A stretch of DNA of 64,000 bases from Denitratisoma sp. (GTDB lineage Bacteria > Pseudomonadota > Gammaproteobacteria > Burkholderiales > Rhodocyclaceae): contig JAVSMO010000001.1 of NCBI GenBank assembly GCA_032027165.1, positions 2,481,919 to 2,545,918 on the forward strand, read 5' to 3'. A program made the position numbers and the translations under genes. Shown here in pieces: positions 17,695 through 31,334 of this stretch (position 1 is its first letter; each line of letters opens with the position of its first letter). Below the pieces are notes generated by a model, which was given only the letters and a program-made list of their open reading frames with translations, made no database searches and was not told where the DNA came from.

Positions 17695-18225
17695 TTAGTT
17701 GTGTTGTTTTCTGTTCATCTTGCGACGGCGCACGGCGACGAGACCCGCGCCGGTCAGCAGAAGCACGCCCGAGGCGCTCCATACCGTCCATTCGGTCCAA
17801 TCGCGGGCATGTTCGTCACCGGCAAGCGGCGGAGCGAGGTCGAGCGTGGCTGTGAGCAGATCGGCGGCATCGCCTGCCTGCACGGAGATCGTCAGCGGAT
17901 GCTTGCCGGGCTGGGAGAAGGCCTGGCCCGGCACCGAATACACGCCGGGCGCGATCTGGACCGCGGCAGCCTTGAAGGCGCCGCTCTCGACCTCGAGCTC
18001 GGCGTCGGGCACGGGCGCATTGTCGGCGTAGCGGTCGAGATAAAGGGTCAGCTTCTCCTCCGCCAGCACGGCAACCAGTTCGAAGTCTTCGCTTTGCGCC
18101 ACGGCGCGCGGCGCAATGTCGGCGACAGCCGCCGGCGCCGGTCCGTCGCCGTGATCCTCGCCGCCATGCGCCCAGGCGGAGAAGGCAAGAAAAGCGCTCA
18201 CTATGAACGGGATCAGGTATTTCAC
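17695..18225 (-). CDS. His-rich periplasmic/membrane-anchored protein of the metal-efflux operon
   Basis: The 176-residue protein has a signal peptide (MKYLIPFIVSAFLAFSAWA), a metal-binding-looking start (HGGEDHGDGP), and a beta-sandwich domain (QSEDFELVAVLAEEKLTLYLDRY, PDAELEVESGAFKAAAV, HPLTISVQAGDAADLLTATLDL). A C-terminal membrane helix (WSASGVLLLTGAGLVAV) is followed by the basic stop-transfer RRRKMNRK. The domain resembles one fused to CzcB-type adaptors in other species, so here it may be a split-off partner. It lies between the outer membrane factor (4-bp overlap) and the adaptor (3-12 bp). Delivery of metal to the pump is inferred. Confidence 0.75.
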   Translation of the reverse strand: MKYLIPFIVSAFLAFSAWAHGGEDHGDGPAPAAVADIAPRAVAQSEDFELVAVLAEEKLTLYLDRYADNAPVPDAELEVESGAFKAAAVQIAPGVYSVPGQAFSQPGKHPLTISVQAGDAADLLTATLDLAPPLAGDEHARDWTEWTVWSASGVLLLTGAGLVAVRRRKMNRKQHN

Positions 18226-19415
18226 GGCAGGACTCCAAGGGTTTGCTTGAGACGGGACTGGGCCGCGGCATGCGCGACCTTTTGACGGTTGAGAAAGGTC
18301 TCGGCCTCGAAGGCCGCAGCGCGCACGCGCAGCAGAACGGTCAGGTCGGCCTCGCCCAGCGCGAACGATTTCTCGGTGAGCTGCAGGTTGTCGGCGGCGA
18401 GCGCCCGCCGTTCCTGTGCCATGGCGAGCTGACGTTGCGCCGCGGCGAGATCAAGCCGGGCCTTCCCCGCGTCGAGTTGCAGGCGGTGCCGGGCCAGCAC
18501 CAGCTCCGCATCGGCCTGGGCGCTCTCTGCGCGGGCAGCCGCGTTTTCCTGGCGCACGCGCGGGCCGGAGGAGAAGGGAATCGTCAGCTTAACGCCGACG
18601 GAATTCGCATAGGGTTCCGAGAACCCTCCCCGTTCGCGCACCACGCGCACGGCGAGTTCCGGGGCGTCGCGGCGGGTTTCCTCGGCGACGCGCAGATGGC
18701 TGCGGGCCGTTCGGGCCGCGGCGGCCACGGCGGCAAGCCGGGGATGGTCGTCCGAAGGTTCATGCGAGGCGACCGTGCCCTCCTCGGGCAGCAGGGCCGG
18801 CGGCGGCGCGCCGGTAAGATTGCGCCAGACCTGCTCGACGGCGAGCAGCGCGGCTTCCGCTTCGATGGCCTCCGCCTCGGCGGCGAGACGCTCACTTTGC
18901 GCAAGGTTGGCATCGATGCGCGCCAGATCCCCGGCCTTGTAGCGGCGTTGCACGTCGGCATCCAGGGCGCGGGCGGTTTCCGCCCGGTGCCTTGCCAGGT
19001 CTCGCGCCTGGCGTGCGGCAGCCACCGACCACCATGCCTCGCGCACCTCGCCGGCAAGCTGCAGGCGCAGGGCCCTGCTTCGCGCAGCGACTTCCGCCAA
19101 GGCACTTTCCGCCTCGGCTTCGCGTGCCGTCTGCTGCCCGGGCAGCCAGAGGGGCACGGCCATTTCGGCTTCCCATTCCTGCTTGCCGCGGTTCCGATTG
19201 AGGCGGTCGTTCAGGCTGGAGAGGGACAGCGCCGCCGGTCCCGGCGTGATGCTGTCCGCCAGTTCGGCGCGTGCCCGCGCCTCGTCCTCGCGCGCGGAAA
19301 TCGCGCTGGCCTGGGGGTGGCGCGCCCAGGCTTGCTCCAGTGCTTCGCCAAGGGTCTGGGCGAAAGCCGGCTGGACCACCGCCAGCCCGGCCAGCAGGAT
19401 AGGCAGCTTGCTCAT
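18222..19415 (-). CDS. TolC-family outer membrane factor (CusC/CzcC-like)
   Basis: The 397-residue protein starts at ATG 19415 behind GAGGACTGATCCCG, with signal peptide SKLPILLAGLAVVQPAFAQ. It then has long amphipathic helices (LGEALEQAWARHPQASAIS near the start, QLAMAQERRALAADNLQLTEKSFALGEADL near the end), the layout of an OEP/TolC channel. It has no lipobox. It is the first gene of the minus-strand efflux operon and forms the outer membrane duct for the RND pump. The cusR-like gene diverges 151 bp away across a palindromic operator. An in-frame ATG at 19439 would add eight residues. Confidence 0.88.
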   Translation of the reverse strand: MSKLPILLAGLAVVQPAFAQTLGEALEQAWARHPQASAISAREDEARARAELADSITPGPAALSLSSLNDRLNRNRGKQEWEAEMAVPLWLPGQQTAREAEAESALAEVAARSRALRLQLAGEVREAWWSVAAARQARDLARHRAETARALDADVQRRYKAGDLARIDANLAQSERLAAEAEAIEAEAALLAVEQVWRNLTGAPPPALLPEEGTVASHEPSDDHPRLAAVAAAARTARSHLRVAEETRRDAPELAVRVVRERGGFSEPYANSVGVKLTIPFSSGPRVRQENAAARAESAQADAELVLARHRLQLDAGKARLDLAAAQRQLAMAQERRALAADNLQLTEKSFALGEADLTVLLRVRAAAFEAETFLNRQKVAHAAAQSRLKQTLGVLP

Positions 19416-19485
19416 CGGGATCAGTCCTCGTTTCCACATGGCTGCCATGATGCTTTCGGGCGCCCGACAGACAGCTGACAGAGGC

Positions 19486-19501
19486 ATTACAAGTTTGTAA
19501 T
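19486..19501. promoter_or_regulatory. CusR/CopR-type operator between the efflux operon and the two-component genes
   Basis: ATTACAA-GT-TTGTAAT is a perfect 7-2-7 palindrome located midway (65-70 bp from each start codon) between the divergent cusC-like and cusR-like genes. It matches the general form of boxes bound by CusR, CopR and PcoR regulators (TGACAA/TTACAA arms). It is the obvious target for the response regulator encoded next to it and would allow joint control of both transcripts. Confidence 0.8.
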
Positions 19502-19566
19502 CTTCGGGAAAAGGCGGCGGCGGACATGCACAATGGCGGCATCCGGGGTCGGCTACAGGAAGGAAC

Positions 19567-20247
19567 ATGAGAATTCTGATCGTCGAGGACGAGCAAAAGA
19601 CCGGCGAATACCTCAGGCAGGGGCTGGCGGAAGCCGGCTTCGTGGCGGATCTCGTGCGCGACGGCGTCGACGGCAAGCATCGGGCGCTGACCGAAGACTA
19701 CGACCTTGTGGTGCTCGACGTCATGCTGCCGGGGCTCGACGGCTGGCACGTACTGCACGAAATCCGCCAGGCCGGACGACACATGCCTGTCCTGTTCCTG
19801 ACCGCACGCGACCAGGTCGAAGATCGCGTAAGGGGGCTGGAACTGGGCGCCGACGACTATCTCGTCAAGCCCTTCGCCTTCTCGGAACTGCTGGCGCGGG
19901 TGCGCACGCTGCTGCGGCGCGGAAAATCGAAGGAACCGGAAACGCTGCGCGCGGCCGACCTGGAACTCGACCTTCTGCGGCGGAGGGTATCGCGCGGCGG
20001 CAGGCGCATCGATCTCACCGCCAAGGAGTTCGCCCTGCTCGAATTGCTGTTGCGCCGCCAGGGCGAAGTACTGCCGCGTTCGCTGATCGCTTCCCAGGTC
20101 TGGGACATGAATTTCGACAGCGACACCAACGTCATCGAGGTTGCCATGCGACGGCTGCGGGCGAAGATCGACGACGATTTCGAGCCCAAGCTGGTCCGCA
20201 CCGTCCGCGGCATGGGTTACGTCCTCGAAAAACCCGAGGCGAAATGA
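19567..20247 (+). CDS. Heavy-metal response regulator (OmpR/CusR family)
   Basis: The 226-residue regulator starts at ATG 19567 behind GGAAGGAAC. The receiver domain (1-120) has the acidic pair EDE at 8-10, phosphoacceptor Asp51 in [13 protein letters not shown], and Lys in [11 protein letters not shown]. The C-terminal winged helix (about 125-222) includes [17 protein letters not shown] and [14 protein letters not shown]. It is cytoplasmic and DNA-binding. The histidine kinase gene overlaps its stop by 4 bp. The palindrome at 19486-19501 is its likely site, so it should control both the efflux operon and itself. Confidence 0.93.
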   Translation: MRILIVEDEQKTGEYLRQGLAEAGFVADLVRDGVDGKHRALTEDYDLVVLDVMLPGLDGWHVLHEIRQAGRHMPVLFLTARDQVEDRVRGLELGADDYLVKPFAFSELLARVRTLLRRGKSKEPETLRAADLELDLLRRRVSRGGRRIDLTAKEFALLELLLRRQGEVLPRSLIASQVWDMNFDSDTNVIEVAMRRLRAKIDDDFEPKLVRTVRGMGYVLEKPEAK

Positions 20248-21650
20248 AGCGCTCCCGGTCGATCACCTTCCGGCTCACGCTGTTCTTCTCCACGGCCTCT
20301 ACCCTGGTCCTGATGGTGATCGGCTATTGGGTCGGCGCGGCGGTGGAAACACACTTCGAGGAACAGGATGTGCACGAATTCGAAGGCAAGCTGGCGCTGG
20401 TCCGTCACACTCTGTCGAAGGTGCACTCGCCTAACGATCTGGATGCCGCGACCCAGCGGCTCGATGACGCCCTCGTCGGGCATCACGGCCTTTCCGTCTC
20501 GGTCATCTGGCCGGGGAAGCGAATGCTGTTCGCGACGCCGGATGCGGCACTTCTTGCTCCGTTGCTGAACGACCGGGCCGACCGCGAGGCAACCGGATCG
20601 CCAAAGCCCAGGGTGTGGTTGCAGGACGGGCAGACCTATCGCGGCATCGTCGCCACGGCGGCGTCGGAAATTCCCGGGGCTCCCCTCTTCACAGTTGCCC
20701 TCGCCCTGAACATCGGCCATCACCTGGAATTTCTGGCGGCATTCCGCCAGAGCCTGTGGCTGGCCGTCGCCATCGGCATCCTGCTGACAGGGCTGCTCGG
20801 CTGGGTCGCCGCGCGCAGGGGGCTGGTGCCGGTGCGCGACATGGCGCGGGTGGCCCACGGCATCTCGGCCAGCCGCCTTGAAAGCCGCCTGACGCTCGAT
20901 AGCGTGCCGGTGGAACTGGTCGAACTGGCATCCGGTTTCAACGCCATGCTGGCCCGCCTGGAGGATTCCTTTCGGCGCCTGTCGGATTTCTCCTCGGATC
21001 TGGCCCACGAACTGCGCACTCCTATCAGCAACCTGATGACCCAGACGGAAGTGGCCCTCTCCAGGGCAAGATCGGCCGAAGAGTATCGTGAAGTGCTCTA
21101 TTCGAACCTGGAGGAATACGACCGGCTCGCCCGCATGATCGGCGACATGTTGTTCCTGGCCAAGGCGGACAACGGCCTGATCGTGCCGCGCAGCGAGCCC
21201 ATCGATCTGGCGGAGGAAGTACGGCAGCTTTTCGAGTTTTACGAGGCGCTGTCGGAAGAGCAAGGAGTTCGCCTGGCTCTAGCCGGCGAGGCGGTGGTGC
21301 AGGGCGACCGGCTGATGCTTCGCCGCGCCCTCGGCAACCTGCTTTCGAATGCTCTTCGCCACACGCCGCGCAGCGGCACGATCGAAGTTCGCATCGACCG
21401 GCCGGCCCCGGGAAGAATCCGCCTGGCGATCGAAAACCCCGGTGAGACGATTCCGCCCGAGCACCTGCCGCGCCTGTTCGACCGTTTCTACCGGGCCGAC
21501 GCGTCCCGGCACAGATCGCATGAAGGCGCCGGCCTGGGTCTGGCCATCACCCGATCGATCGTCGAAGCGCACGGCGGAACAATCGCCGTGGCATCGGCAA
21601 ATGGCCTGACGCGATTCGAGATGGCGTTCCCGGCCGTCACTCCACCGTGA
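20244..21650 (+). CDS. Heavy-metal sensor histidine kinase (CusS/IrlS family)
   Basis: The 468-residue kinase has a first membrane helix at about 8-35 ([20 protein letters not shown]), a periplasmic sensor of about 130 residues, and a second helix near 180-200 ([21 protein letters not shown]). HAMP follows, then the H-box [22 protein letters not shown] (His near 258) and the ATPase boxes ([46 protein letters not shown]). It starts on the ATGA overlap with the regulator gene. The stop overlaps that of glmS by 14 bp, tail to tail. Its periplasmic domain should sense copper, silver or another metal. Confidence 0.92.
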   Translation: MKRSRSITFRLTLFFSTASTLVLMVIGYWVGAAVETHFEEQDVHEFEGKLALVRHTLSKVHSPNDLDAATQRLDDALVGHHGLSVSVIWPGKRMLFATPDAALLAPLLNDRADREATGSPKPRVWLQDGQTYRGIVATAASEIPGAPLFTVALALNIGHHLEFLAAFRQSLWLAVAIGILLTGLLGWVAARRGLVPVRDMARVAHGISASRLESRLTLDSVPVELVELASGFNAMLARLEDSFRRLSDFSSDLAHELRTPISNLMTQTEVALSRARSAEEYREVLYSNLEEYDRLARMIGDMLFLAKADNGLIVPRSEPIDLAEEVRQLFEFYEALSEEQGVRLALAGEAVVQGDRLMLRRALGNLLSNALRHTPRSGTIEVRIDRPAPGRIRLAIENPGETIPPEHLPRLFDRFYRADASRHRSHEGAGLGLAITRSIVEAHGGTIAVASANGLTRFEMAFPAVTPP

Positions 21651-23457
21651 CCGACTTGGCCAGATTGCGCGGCTTGTCTACATCGGTGCCCTTGACCAGA
21701 GCGGCATGGTAGGCCAGCAGCTGCAGGGGCACGACGTGTAGCACGGGCGACAGGAGCCCATAGTGCTCGGGCATGCGGATGATGCGAACGCCTTCCGACT
21801 CGGCAATCTCGCTGCCGGCGTCGGCGAGGACGAACAACTCGCCGCCGCGGGCGCGCACTTCCTGCAGGTTGGACTTGAGCTTCTCCAGCAAGGCGTCGTT
21901 GGGCGCCACGGCAACCACCGGCATGTCCTTGTCGACCAGCGCCAGTGGGCCGTGCTTGAGTTCGCCGGCCGGATAGGCCTCGGCGTGGATGTAGGAGATC
22001 TCCTTCAGCTTCAGCGCGCCCTCGAGGGCGATCGGGTAGTGCAGGCCGCGGCCGAGGAACAGCGCGTGATGCTTGCCGGCGAACTGTTTCGCCCAGGCGG
22101 CGATGCCCTTTTCCAGTTCGAGCACGCGACCCACCGCCAGCGGCAGGTGGCGCATGGCGGTGAGGTGCGCCGCCTCCTCGCGCGCGTCGATGCGGCCATT
22201 TACCTTCGCCAGCGTGACAGCCAGCAGGAACAGCGCCGCCAGCTGGGTGGTGAAGGCCTTGGTCGACGCCACGCCGATCTCCGGTCCGGCGCGGGTGAGG
22301 AACTTCAGGGCAGCCTCGCGCACGATGGCAGATTCCGGCACGTTGCAGAGGGCCAGGGTGCGCGACTGGCCGAGCACGCGCGCGTGCTTGAGCGCCGCCA
22401 GCGTGTCGGCGGTTTCACCCGACTGCGAGATGGCGACCACCAGCGCCTCCGGATTCGGCACAGAGCTGCGGTAGCGGTACTCGCTGGCGATCTCGACGCT
22501 GCAGGGCAGGCCGGCGAGCTGCTCGATCCAGTAGCGCGCCGTGAGTCCCGCATGGAAGCTGGTGCCGCAGGCAAGGATCAGCACGCTCTTGGCGTCGGCG
22601 AGCATTTCCTCTGCGCCGGCGCCGAAGAGCTGCGGCGCCGCCGACTGTGCCGTGCCGATCATCTCCAGCGTGTTGGCGAGCGCCTGCGGCTGCTCGAAGA
22701 TCTCCTTCTGCATGTAGTGGCGGAAATGCCCCAACTCGACGGCGTCGGCCGCAAGCGTGCTCTCGTGGCTCGGCCGCTCGACGGGCGAGCCGTCGGCGCG
22801 CACGATGCGCACGCCGCCGCGGGCGATCTCGGCGATGTCGCCGTCCTCGAGGTAGATCAGGGTGCGCGTCACCTGCAGGAGTGCTGCGGTGTCCGAGGCG
22901 GCGTAATGGCCATCCTCGCCGAGCCCGAGAAGCAGGGGCGCGCCGTGCCGCGCCACGACAACGCGCTGCGGCTCCTTCTCGGAGAGCACGGCGATGGCGT
23001 AGGCGCCAACCAGCTCGGCGCAGGCGGCGCGCACGGCGGCGAGGAGATCGGCCTGCGACTTCAGCTTGTGCTCGATGAGATGGGCAATGACCTCGGTGTC
23101 GGTCTCCGAGGTGAAGACGTAGCCGAGGCCGGCCAGGCGGGCCTTGATCTCGGCGTAGTTCTCGATGATGCCGTTGTGCACCACCGCCAGCCCGCCGGAG
23201 ACGTGCGGGTGGGCGTTGCGTTCGGAGGGCACGCCGTGGGTGGCCCAGCGCGTGTGGGCGATGCCGGTGCCGGCAGAAAGGCCCTCGGCCCGCGTCGCCA
23301 GTTCCGCCACGCGCCCCACGGCGCGCAGGCGATGCATGCCGCCATTATGCACGGCGAGGCCGGCCGAGTCGTAACCGCGGTATTCGAGCTTGCGCAGACC
23401 CTCGATCAGGATGGGGACGATGTTGCGGTCGGCGACCGCGGCGACGATTCCGCACAT
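21637..23457 (-). CDS. glmS: Glutamine--fructose-6-phosphate aminotransferase (isomerizing) GlmS
   Basis: The 606-residue enzyme makes glucosamine-6-phosphate from fructose-6-phosphate and glutamine, the first step to UDP-GlcNAc. The N-terminal glutaminase begins [12 protein letters not shown] with Cys2 as nucleophile. Two SIS domains follow ([38 protein letters not shown], and later [16 protein letters not shown]). The end, [24 protein letters not shown], is the normal C-terminus. It begins 2 bp after the glmU stop, so the pathway genes form one operon. No glmS ribozyme leader is possible in so small a gap. Confidence 0.98.
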   Translation of the reverse strand: MCGIVAAVADRNIVPILIEGLRKLEYRGYDSAGLAVHNGGMHRLRAVGRVAELATRAEGLSAGTGIAHTRWATHGVPSERNAHPHVSGGLAVVHNGIIENYAEIKARLAGLGYVFTSETDTEVIAHLIEHKLKSQADLLAAVRAACAELVGAYAIAVLSEKEPQRVVVARHGAPLLLGLGEDGHYAASDTAALLQVTRTLIYLEDGDIAEIARGGVRIVRADGSPVERPSHESTLAADAVELGHFRHYMQKEIFEQPQALANTLEMIGTAQSAAPQLFGAGAEEMLADAKSVLILACGTSFHAGLTARYWIEQLAGLPCSVEIASEYRYRSSVPNPEALVVAISQSGETADTLAALKHARVLGQSRTLALCNVPESAIVREAALKFLTRAGPEIGVASTKAFTTQLAALFLLAVTLAKVNGRIDAREEAAHLTAMRHLPLAVGRVLELEKGIAAWAKQFAGKHHALFLGRGLHYPIALEGALKLKEISYIHAEAYPAGELKHGPLALVDKDMPVVAVAPNDALLEKLKSNLQEVRARGGELFVLADAGSEIAESEGVRIIRMPEHYGLLSPVLHVVPLQLLAYHAALVKGTDVDKPRNLAKSVTVE

Positions 23458-23459
23458 GG

Positions 23460-24815
23460 TTATTTCTTTTTCATTGGGCGCTTCCAGCCCGGCACGGTGA
23501 GCTGCTTGACGCGCGTGATGGTCAGCTTGTCCGGCGGCGCATCCTCGGTCAATGTGGTGCCGGCGCCGAGCGTGGCGCCGCGCCCGACGGTGACCGGCGC
23601 CACCAGCTGGGTGTCGGAGCCGATGAAGACGTCGTCCTCGATCACCGTGCGGTGCTTGTTGGCGCCGTCGTAGTTGCAGGTGATGGTGCCGGCGCCGACA
23701 TTGACGTTCCTGCCCACCGTGGCATCGCCGACGTAGGCGAGGTGGTTGGCCTTCGACTTGTCGGACACCGTGCTGTTCTTCACCTCGACGAAGTTGCCGA
23801 TGTGCACATCCTCGCCGAGTTTCGTGCCGGGGCGCAGGCGCGCGTACGGTCCGATGAGGCAGTTGCGACCGGCCTCGGCGTCCTCGATATGGCTGAAGGG
23901 GGCGATGCGCGTGCCGGCGCCGATGACGGCGTTCTTCAACACGCAGTGGGCGCCGACCTCGACGCCTTCGCCGAGCACGACGCGGCCCTCGAAGACGCAG
24001 TTCACGTCGATCGTCACGTCGCGCCCGCAGTCGATCTCGCCGCGCACGTCGATTCGGTCCGGGTCGAGCAGGGTGACGCCCTGCTCCATCAGCAGCAGCG
24101 CATTGCGGTGCTGGTGGATGCGTTCCAGTTGAGCCAGCTGCACCTTGCTGTTCACGCCGAGCACTTCCCAGGCCTCGTCGGGCTGGGCGGTCGCCACCGG
24201 CATGCCCTCGCCGATGGCCAGCCGGACGATGTCGGTCAGGTAGTACTCGCCTTGCGCGTTGTCGTTGCCCAGCGCCGGCAGCCAGCGCCGGAGCGCCGCC
24301 GTCGGCGCAGCGATGAAGCCGGTGTTGATCTCCCCGATGGCGCGCTCGTCATCGGAAGCGTCGCGCTCCTCGACGATGCGCAGGACGTTGCCGTCGCCGT
24401 CGCGCACGATGCGGCCATAGCCGCTCGGATTATCAAGCTCCTCGGTCAGCACGCCAAGCCCGCTGCCGGCCGCCTCGACCAGCCGTGCGAGGGTGGCCGC
24501 GCCGATCAGGGGCACGTCGCCGTAGAGCACCAGCGTGGGAACGCCATCGTCGAGGAAAGTCAGTGTCTGCAGCACGGCGTGGCCAGTACCGAGCTGGGGC
24601 TCCTGCTTCACCCAGACGAGATCGGCGGCGTCGAGGGCCTCGCGCACGGATTCGCCGCCGTGGCCATGGACGACGCAGATTTTTCCGGCGCCCAACTCGC
24701 GCGCCGTGTCGAGGACATGCGCCAGGAGCGGACGGCCGCCCAGGCGGTGCAGCACCTTGGGCCGGTCGGAGCGCATGCGCTTGCCCTGGCCGGCGGCGAG
24801 TATGACGACGTTCAT
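23460..24815 (-). CDS. glmU: Bifunctional UDP-N-acetylglucosamine pyrophosphorylase / glucosamine-1-phosphate N-acetyltransferase GlmU
   Basis: The 451-residue protein joins an N-terminal nucleotidyltransferase ([20 protein letters not shown] at residue 6; YGDVPLI near 100) to a C-terminal left-handed beta-helix acetyltransferase (hexapeptide repeats from about 250, with [26 protein letters not shown] near 362). It makes UDP-GlcNAc for peptidoglycan and lipid A. An AT-rich TAAAAT (24849-24844) is a fair -10 about 30 bp before the start. glmS follows at once. The terminator at 24873-24901 insulates it from gltD upstream. Confidence 0.98.
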   Translation of the reverse strand: MNVVILAAGQGKRMRSDRPKVLHRLGGRPLLAHVLDTARELGAGKICVVHGHGGESVREALDAADLVWVKQEPQLGTGHAVLQTLTFLDDGVPTLVLYGDVPLIGAATLARLVEAAGSGLGVLTEELDNPSGYGRIVRDGDGNVLRIVEERDASDDERAIGEINTGFIAAPTAALRRWLPALGNDNAQGEYYLTDIVRLAIGEGMPVATAQPDEAWEVLGVNSKVQLAQLERIHQHRNALLLMEQGVTLLDPDRIDVRGEIDCGRDVTIDVNCVFEGRVVLGEGVEVGAHCVLKNAVIGAGTRIAPFSHIEDAEAGRNCLIGPYARLRPGTKLGEDVHIGNFVEVKNSTVSDKSKANHLAYVGDATVGRNVNVGAGTITCNYDGANKHRTVIEDDVFIGSDTQLVAPVTVGRGATLGAGTTLTEDAPPDKLTITRVKQLTVPGWKRPMKKK

Positions 24816-24872
24816 GACGCAGGAATCCGGATGTCGATGGGAAATTTTAACACGCGGCCCGTCGATGCCCGG

Positions 24873-24901
24873 AAAAGCAAGGGCGACCGCAGCCGCCCTT
24901 G
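24873..24901 (-). terminator. Rho-independent terminator after gltD
   Basis: On the minus strand an 8-bp stem CAAGGGCG/CGCCCTTG with an 8-nt loop is followed by CTTTTCC. It lies 25 bp after the gltD stop and before glmU, so it ends the gltBD transcript. Confidence 0.7.
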
Positions 24902-24925
24902 TCCGCTAATCAGCCTTGCTGGGAA

Positions 24926-26388
24926 TCAGCGCGGCAGGGTCGAGCTGCCCATGAGGTACTCGTCGACAGCACGTGCGCACTGCCTGCCCTCGCGGATCGC
25001 CCAGACGATCAGCGACTGTCCGCGGCGCATGTCGCCGGCGGCGAAGACCTTGCCGACGTTGGTCTGGTAGCAGCCGTCGCCATCGGTTGTCGCCTGGGCA
25101 TTGCCGCGGGCGTCCTTGCTCACGCCGAACGCCTCGAGCACGCCGCCCACGGGGGAAACGAAGCCCATGGCAAGGAAGACCAGATCGGCCTTGACGATGA
25201 ACTCGCTGCCGGGGATCTCTGCCATCTTGCCGTCCTTCCACTCCAGGCGCACGGCCTTCAGTGCCTTCAGCCGGCCGTTCTCCCCGATGAACTCCTTGGT
25301 GGCGATGGACCAGTCGCGGCTGCAGCCCTCTTCGTGCGAGGAGGAGGTGCGCAGCTTCAGCGGCCAGTAGGGCCAGGTCAGCTCGCCGTTCTCCTGCTTC
25401 GGCGGCTGCGGCAGCAGCTCGAACTGGGTGACCGAGGCGGCGCCGTGGCGGTTCGAAGTGCCGACGCAGTCGGAACCGGTATCGCCGCCGCCGATGACGA
25501 CGACGTGCTTGCCCGCAGCGGAAATCGGGTTCTTGCGGTCGCCGGCCACTTCCTTGTTCTGCGGGATGAGAAATTCCAGGGCGAAGTGCACGCCCGCCAG
25601 GTCACGGCCGGGAATCGGCAGGTCGCGCGGATGCTCGGCGCCGCCGGCCAGCACCACCGCGTCGAAATCCTTGACCAGCCTGGCGGCCTCGATCGTTTTG
25701 GCGGCGTCGCTGGCGACGCCCTGAGGCAATGCCGCCTTCGTCACCATCATGCCGGTCCTGAACTTCACGCCCTCGGCTTCCAACTGAGCCATGCGCCAGT
25801 CGATCAGGCGCTTGTCGAGTTTGAAGTCGGGGATGCCGTAGCGCATCAGGCCGCCGATGCGGCTGCTCTTCTCGAACACGGTGACGTCATGGCCGACGCG
25901 CGCCAGCTGCTGCGCCGCCGCCAGGCCGGCGGGGCCGGAGCCGACCACCGCCACTTTCCTGCCGGTCTTCTTCGCCGGCGGCTGAGGCAGCACCCAGCCG
26001 TTCTCGCCCGCCTTGTCGATGATGGCGCGCTCGATCGACTTGATGCCGACCGCGTCGTCGTTGATGTTCAGCGTGCACGCCGCCTCGCAGGGCGCCGGGC
26101 AGACGCGGCTGGTGACTTCCGGGAAGTTGTTGGTGGAATGCAGCGCCTCGATGGCCTGCTTCCAGTTGCCACGGTAGACCAGGTCGTTCCAGTCGGGAAT
26201 GACGTTGTTCACCGGGCAGCCGTTCGAGCAGAAAGGAATGCCGCAGTCCATGCAGCGCGCGCCCTGCTGGGCGGCCTGCTCGTCGGTCAGGTGGTGGACG
26301 AACTCCCGATAGTTCTGCACGCGCTCGTCCTTCGCCTCGTAGGCCTCCGAGAGGCGCTTGAACTCCATGAATCCGGTAGGCTTGCCCA

Positions 26389-26389
<1 letters not shown>
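24926..26389 (-). CDS. gltD: Glutamate synthase small subunit GltD
   Basis: The 487-residue iron-sulfur flavoprotein takes electrons from NADPH for glutamate synthase. The N-terminal two-cluster ferredoxin-like region shows [20 protein letters not shown] (about 48-67) and [17 protein letters not shown] (about 106-122). An FAD dinucleotide fold follows ([18 protein letters not shown] near 148), then an NADPH fold ([20 protein letters not shown] near 290). The start ATG overlaps the gltB stop (TAATG). It works as a complex with GltB in ammonium assimilation. Confidence 0.97.
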
Positions 26390-31047
<4,658 letters not shown>

Positions 31048-31130
31048 CTCAGTTTCCTCGACACTAGTGCACCGGCATGTCGGCCGGGTCGCCCGGCCCA
31101 TGCCGGGTCGGCATGCGGGCCGTGGTCGAT

Positions 31131-31163
31131 AAAAAGCCGGTGCTGGGTCATGCGCACCGGCCT
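31131..31163 (-). terminator. Terminator hairpin inside the gltB leader (possible attenuator)
   Basis: On the minus strand GCCGGTGC (31161-31154) and GCACCGGC (31143-31136) form a perfect 8-bp stem with a 10-nt loop, followed at once by TTTTTA. It lies 83 bp before the gltB ATG and about 25 nt after the start of transcription predicted from the promoter at 31193-31221. It would thus stop gltBD transcripts early as well as any read-through from the gene upstream. A second copy of GCCGGTGC occurs about 70 nt further on, just before the gltB ribosome site, and could pair with the same strand. Confidence 0.7.
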
Positions 31164-31192
31164 TCTCATGAAACCTTTCGGGCGAACCGGGA

Positions 31193-31221
31193 AATATACC
31201 CAGAAACACCCCCTCTTTCAA
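31193..31221 (-). promoter_or_regulatory. sigma70 promoter of gltBD
   Basis: TTGAAA (31221-31216), a 17-bp spacer and TATATT (31198-31193) on the minus strand form one of the best promoters in the window (five of six matches in each hexamer). The start would be near 31186, giving a leader of about 140 nt. The remaining 113 bp up to the end of the upstream gene (31335) hold nothing recognisable. Confidence 0.75.
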
Positions 31222-31334
31222 GATCAACTTGCCCGGTTACCGGACAATGCGGAAGGCTCCCATTCCCATTGTCGCACAGGAAACCATTTCGACCACGGGA
31301 ACGCACCAAATTGGGGCGTGATTTCCGGTTTCGG

